Source: Polyodon spathula (lineage: Eukaryota; Chordata; Actinopteri; Acipenseriformes; Polyodontidae). From it: a DNA stretch of 64,000 nucleotides. The notes beneath the pieces were generated by a model that worked only from the letters and a program-made list of their open reading frames with translations, ran no database searches and was not told the DNA's origin. Each line of letters begins with the position of its first letter. Position 1 is the first letter of the stretch. A program made the translations under genes and the position numbers. Positions 59,369 to 64,000 of the stretch are shown piece by piece. The stretch lies in NCBI RefSeq assembly GCF_017654505.1, contig NC_054538.1:56245684-56309683 (forward strand), written 5' to 3'.

Positions 59369-61095
59369 CCATATTCTTTATAAGTAGTATACTGTGTTGC
59401 ACCATAAAGTAAGATGAAATGCAAGTAAAAGGCTGGTGCAAAACCAGGTATGTACATGACACATCTATGCTTATATATGACACAAAAGCAGGCTACTTTT
59501 TTGTAGAAAACACTGTTAGGTAAGTATTGCACGCTAGAGAAAGACTTTCAGGTGAGCAGGAGCTTCAGCTCTGGGTAAGTTTTATAGATGATAAATTTGT
59601 CTTTGAACCTTGAGTTTGTGTCGTGTATTTTGTAAAAAAAATAAAATAAAAATGAGTGCCCTACATACTTGGTAAGTAGATAAATAGCCATGTGTTCTTA
59701 GATATGCACTTTTAGATAATGGTTATGTTAGTTTCACTTACAGCAAGTACACTGGAATATTTCAAGAACAGAGCTGCCATTTTAATAGTATTTTACTACC
59801 CCTCCCTAACCTTGTTATGATGTTTAAAATATTTTGTATTGTTTGAGGTTTTTCCCTTTTTTATTTTGAACATTAACCTTAACTTCCCTCAGTTATATTT
59901 TTGCTCATCTTCCTAATTCCATATAGCGTACACACATGGGGGAAAAAAAAACAACATCCATAACTTTTCTAGAAACTGTTAGCACTAGAATTTTGCTTAA
60001 TGTTCCCAAAAACTAGCATGTACATATAATAATGCAGTCCACACTAGCTGGTCATGTATACTTTTAACATCATATTGATGCTGATATTGCTTCATATTTT
60101 CAACACCCATTTATGAAATCAGTTTTCACTGCTTTTTGAGCAAATTACTCTATTCTAAGGTAAAATTTATTAGTAATTGCACTATGTACAATGTGAAAGA
60201 TGGGAGATATAGGAACTTGTTGGAATATGTATTTTCCAATATTGTCAGAAATGCCAACAAAATGGATTTGGATTAAATATTACACATGGTCCTAATACTG
60301 TAGTGTAACACAATGGTACAGATAAGGCACTGCAATGAATTACTCATTTGCGTTGGTTCATATTATTGAGATACCTATAAGTACCTCTGTGGTACCATTC
60401 TACCAGTGGTTCATAAGCCATTGTGCTACCATTTTCCATTAGAGCGAGATTGTTGGATTACCATTGGTTAACTCCATTCCACTGAATATGATTTAAGTCT
60501 ATGGCATAGTCCATGAAATAAACAGCGTAGCACCTTTATCCTTTGGTGCTGTGCTTGTTTATTCTGCAGCAAGGAATTATTGTCCCACTGCCCAAGGAAG
60601 TATTAAAGGCAGGCAGCTCCTAGCTAATGGACTTCACAATACCTCATCAAAAGCTGAAAGGAACATTATCCCACATCTGTGGAACTGACCTAACTTTGTT
60701 CTCTTTTGCAAGGGTATAATCAGTATAATGTATCTGTACTGTATGTGGGACTTAAAATGAATGCATGCAGCATGAGTCCAAGCTTTTCAAAGAAAATAAA
60801 AACATAGTTGGGTATCATTTTAAAACTCAAAATTAACAACCCAGATTGTTCATTAAGTGTTATGATCATTTCAGTGGATGCATTTTTTCACCCATATTAC
60901 ATCTCACTTTTCTGTCATTTTTGTACAGTATTTTACTTTACCTTCTTCCCCTGAAAATATGAATTGCTATTTACAGTGAAGATTTGAATGCAAAAGGGTA
61001 CAGCTCACAAACGTGCGATCTAGCACACTCTGAAGGACTAGACGCTTACGTTTAAGTCGACAGATGTGCAAATGTACACAGCAGAAGACTCCCCT
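59200..61095 (-). other. Presumed 3' UTR of GPR137B
   Basis: AT-rich sequence with no coding potential. On the minus strand two AATAAA signals occur at 59235-59230 and 59218-59213, giving a 3' UTR of about 1.9 kb. An AT microsatellite at about 59,335-59,368 would lie within it. Confidence 0.4.
59213..59235 (-). terminator. Candidate GPR137B polyadenylation signals (two)
   Basis: Two AATAAA hexamers on the minus strand, 17 bp apart, about 1.9 kb after the GPR137B stop and about 300 bp from the candidate ERO1B signal on the other strand. Confidence 0.4.
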
Positions 61096-61207
61096 TCAGC
61101 AAGGGTTAAGTTCCTCTGGGACTGTTGTGGAGTGTGGGTCCTCTGATCCTATGTACGCCACAAAGCTGTTGTTACGACCCCCCCAGTCGTACCACTCTGC
61201 CGTCAAA
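61096..61207 (-). CDS. GPR137B: GPR137B last coding exon and stop
   Basis: 112 nt, acceptor CTCTTTTCAG. Encodes [20 protein letters not shown], then [16 protein letters not shown] and TGA. The YDWG motif and spacing match GPR137B; the extreme C-terminus is divergent. Confidence 0.82.
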
Positions 61208-63775
61208 CTGAAAAGAGAGTGCAGAAACACCAGGCACACATTAGTCACAGCACTGTCAAAGAAGAAGAGGCTGGGCCTTTTTTTCTCAAAATAATAAAAT
61301 AAAAAATTATTACAAAAGTACAGTAAAACTAAAGAATTAAAAATAATAATTTTACTCCACCCATCTGCAACATGCATTTGTTGGAACAAACTCTTGTGCT
61401 TGTTTCAGAACCGGGACCAACATTTTAGCAGGCAAATCATTTTTGCTAAATTTATAGTCTTAAGAATGCACGCACACGCTCGTATGTATTGCAAATTGCC
61501 ACAGGTACAAATACAAAAATGGCATGGCAAATGTTTACCTACAACTGTGTAAAAAGAGTCTGTATGACTGAATCATGCACAGCTGCCTCATAATAATCGT
61601 GACGTTGATTGGCTGGATTTTAAATTAGTAAATTACTAGCTTTCTATCGATGAAGAGCTCATCTGAATGAGTAAGTTTATGTTATGATTGACTTTTATCC
61701 CAGAGCATATCTGGCTTCTAACTTGAATGGTTTTTTTGGGGTTTTTTTTTTTTTTTGTGGAAATCCATACAATACATACATAATACTTAATATAATATTA
61801 TGAACAACATCTTGTTAACCTGATGTAATTTAATGGCTGCATGGTAACTACACACTTATTTCACCTGTAGTTACCAGAGAAGAACAGGAAACGTTAGTTA
61901 TCCAGTTACTGCCATGTTCTTACATAGTTAAAGTGCTACCGATTCTTTGAGCATGTGACCCATGGGTCATATTTTATTATGACTATATAATGTTAATATT
62001 AATGTTTTTAAGTGTTTTTTTTTAATAAATACTTCACAAATAAGTATGCCGTTCTTTGAGCAGGTTCACGTGTCTCATCAATATTATGCCTGAATGTAGC
62101 AAGTTCTTTACCTGGCCTGTGAGTTTTGGGGTATTATATTCCACGCCAAGTCGTCATCACTGTCATAGCGTTGCGGGTTGTCAAAGAAATAGGCTCTGGA
62201 CGAAAACACATGGCTTGGAATTCTAGATCCTGTCTACAAATAATAATAATCACATTGAAATACAGATGTAAAAATGGCCATTCATGTTTCATAATCTCAC
62301 GTATTATTACTCTCTATTAAAAACAAATGACATTTTCCAAGACTGGATTTTCCCTAGAAACACTATCAAAATTGTAAACTTGAAGTGAGTGGGTTGAGTA
62401 CTAATTTGGGTTACCTGAAGCAGCTGTTTCTTCTATTGGTTCCATTGGATTGGTGAATGAACTCACCTTGACCCTCACCTTCGTATCATCACCTGTTTAC
62501 TATGGAGAGCTCAATCCAAATAATAGAATCATCAGTTCGTAACAGCGCCAGTACTGTATCAATTTATTATTGCTCTTGTAGTGTTTAAGTATATGGGGTA
62601 CTAGGATAACTAAACTCGATTCCAGGACAACTTCATCCAAATGTCTACTTTGATATAAGTAATATATAGAAAGAGGCGATCTGGTCCAGAACAAAATGAA
62701 CTTGCACCTTTCTGATTTATTTGCGTTGGTGGATGCTGTGCTTGAGCATATGCTTATCTTACATTTTATTATGTTATTTCAATCAAGAAAGACTTTCTCA
62801 CCTTGTTTTTTAGGAGCATCCAGGGAAATTATTGAACCAGCTTCTGTTAAAAAGTTTACTTAAAATGAATCTTAATGCAGTAAATATTGACTGCAGGTTT
62901 ACTTGGATTATTCCTTAGTGCTTCAGCTTGTTTGAAGTGAACGGACAGAGATTAATTGAACCTCAATGTGCTTGGTTAGTTTTTTTTTTTTTCTTTGATG
63001 GGATAGGTACAATATTTAACTAGTTGTATAATTGCTTTCTTAGGAGGCTAATGGTGCACGGGGATTGTAGTACTAACCTGGTTTTGAATATGTTTCAGCG
63101 GACAGTATAATCTCCTGTATTTTACTTTCCCTCTGTTCTACTTATGGGGCATAAAATACAGGCCACTCTAATGGAAAACCTTCAGCAACAGTAAGAAAAT
63201 TATAGAATTCCCTTCAAAGCTGAAATTCCAACTGAGTCGTTATTGTTACACCATGTTACTAAATAGAAACAGTCCGTCTATAGTTCTAGTAAATTTAATC
63301 ATTTATAGGTATGGACTCTGTCACAATCTAGAGCGTATATGAAGGGTGTCTATCTTTCTGATCAATCGTCTGTATGTCACAATTCACATACATCCAATTA
63401 TAATAAAATTATTTAATAAGAGTTTAAGAATCAGGAGGGAGGGGTATGGAGGCATCAGTTCAGTCTGTCTGTCCCAGCATCCATATGTCACACAAAACAT
63501 ATTGGATACATCTAAAGAAGAGCTTGTGTAACTGTGATAAAACTTGGTCTTGACATACTTCAGCACAAGCTTTTCAGAGAATCTGAATCATTTTACCATG
63601 GTGGCATGTCTATTGTGCATGGTAAATGGTAAAGTCCAATGTAGCTTACCCCATCTTGGGCTGGTCTTCGGACCCGGAAGAAGAACACCACTAGAGTAGT
63701 AGGGAGGAGCTCCCACACAAAGAGGATCACCCCGAACACAACGTACCCCTCGTCCCCAAGAGACTTCAGGTCTGC
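61096..63775 (-). CDS. GPR137B: GPR137B, C-terminal three exons (gene continues past the window end)
   Basis: Lysosomal seven-pass integral membrane protein of the GPR137 family, reported to act in Rag/mTORC1 regulation at lysosomes. Minus-strand exons 63775-63650, 62233-62112 and 61207-61096 join in frame (phase 0, then phase 2) to encode about 119 residues ending in TGA. Seen: the last membrane segment [20 protein letters not shown], then [11 protein letters not shown], then the cytosolic tail with [20 protein letters not shown], and a final exon with EWYDWG. The DDDLAW and YDWG tail favours GPR137B over GPR137C, whose tail differs. The upstream membrane segments lie beyond base 64,000. The order ERO1B then GPR137B, tail to tail, is the human arrangement. 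Confidence 0.85.
62112..62233 (-). CDS. GPR137B: GPR137B penultimate exon (cytosolic tail, [17 protein letters not shown])
   Basis: 122 nt, acceptor TTTGTAG before ACAGGATCT, donor GCCAG|GTAAAG. Encodes [20 protein letters not shown] and then [20 protein letters not shown]. The acidic DSDDD stretch is a family signature. Confidence 0.9.
62234..63649 (-). other. GPR137B intron between the last TM exon and the penultimate exon
   Basis: 1.4 kb, AT-rich, nothing recognised. The next intron (61,208-62,111) is similar. Confidence 0.8.
63650..63775 (-). CDS. GPR137B: GPR137B exon with last transmembrane helix
   Basis: 42 codons, phase 0 to phase 0. Acceptor GGACAG before GCAGACCTG; donor GATGGG|GTAAGC. 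Encodes [20 protein letters not shown] and on to the basic FFRVRRP stop-transfer sequence. Confidence 0.9.
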
Positions 63776-64000
63776 CTGTCCGGAGAATGGAACAAAACAC
63801 AGGGACAACTGTGCTCAGTAACCTTGTTGTAACCTTGAACTAAATACCTTTTGAATTTAAATTGTCTGTGGAGTAGGCCAGATGTATCTATTTTACCTCC
63901 GAAGAGTTTTGTTTTTATGAACAATTATTGTGTGTTAAAACTAACCTAAAATTTGTAATCAGTTTGGAGCAAATGAGTTATCTAAAACATGTTTGTTTCA
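63776..64000 (-). other. Part of a GPR137B intron, open to the window end
   Basis: No exon seen in the last 225 bases; the remaining GPR137B exons lie outside. Confidence 0.7.

Noticed and set aside
61096..63775. Assignment of the minus-strand exons to GPR137C or GPR137
   Set aside because: The tail with YDSDDDLAW and YDWG follows GPR137B; GPR137C diverges right after DSDDD.
1..64000. CRISPR arrays, operons, tRNA or rRNA genes
   Set aside because: The DNA is vertebrate nuclear; no tRNA with both A and B boxes and no rRNA were seen.

Overview
The window is vertebrate nuclear DNA: AT-rich, with a gene of 16 coding exons plus an extra first exon (GT-AG introns), a neighbouring tail-to-tail gene, and many fish-type transposons (Tc1/mariner, hAT, DIRS, Ty3/Gypsy LTR elements, LINE relics). 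It suggests a ray-finned fish. An early-diverging lineage is possible, but that is inference and the sequence does not settle it.

Layout. Bases 1-20,900 hold no convincing host exon. They contain a partial LTR element with a CCHC zinc knuckle (1-~1,290), a Tc1-type relic (2,474-3,167), a 56-bp-arm foldback (6,554-6,716), a possible solo LTR (7,588-8,159), a LINE relic (11,880-12,225), a short LTR element with two direct repeats (13,903-15,237) and a minus-strand Gypsy pol relic (15,840-17,470). From 20,910 to 54,166 on the plus strand lies one gene, ERO1B, the ER thiol oxidase that re-oxidises protein disulfide isomerase. All 16 coding exons can be joined in frame to give 460 residues. The introns carry a hAT element with a perfect 8-bp target duplication, two Tc1 elements, a mariner-type MITE, a solo LTR with a 5-bp duplication and a DIRS relic. 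From about 61,100 to the window end, three minus-strand exons encode the C-terminal part of GPR137B, which continues beyond the window. The human genome has the same tail-to-tail ERO1B/GPR137B order.

Most interesting point. The gene has two usable first exons. The proximal one (25,168) encodes a short ERO1B-like signal peptide and lies about 370 bp downstream of a perfect ER stress response element. The distal one (20,910) encodes a different signal peptide ending in Cys-Phe-Cys, the motif that in ERO1A supplies the partners of the two cysteines in the next exon. Both end in phase 0 and both splice in frame to exon 2. The gene may therefore make an ERO1A-like and an ERO1B-like N-terminus from two promoters, only one of them visibly wired to the unfolded protein response.

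How the genes work together. ERO1B oxidises PDI in the ER lumen and passes electrons through FAD to oxygen. GPR137B is a lysosomal seven-pass membrane protein. Their adjacency is conserved synteny, not a known joint pathway.
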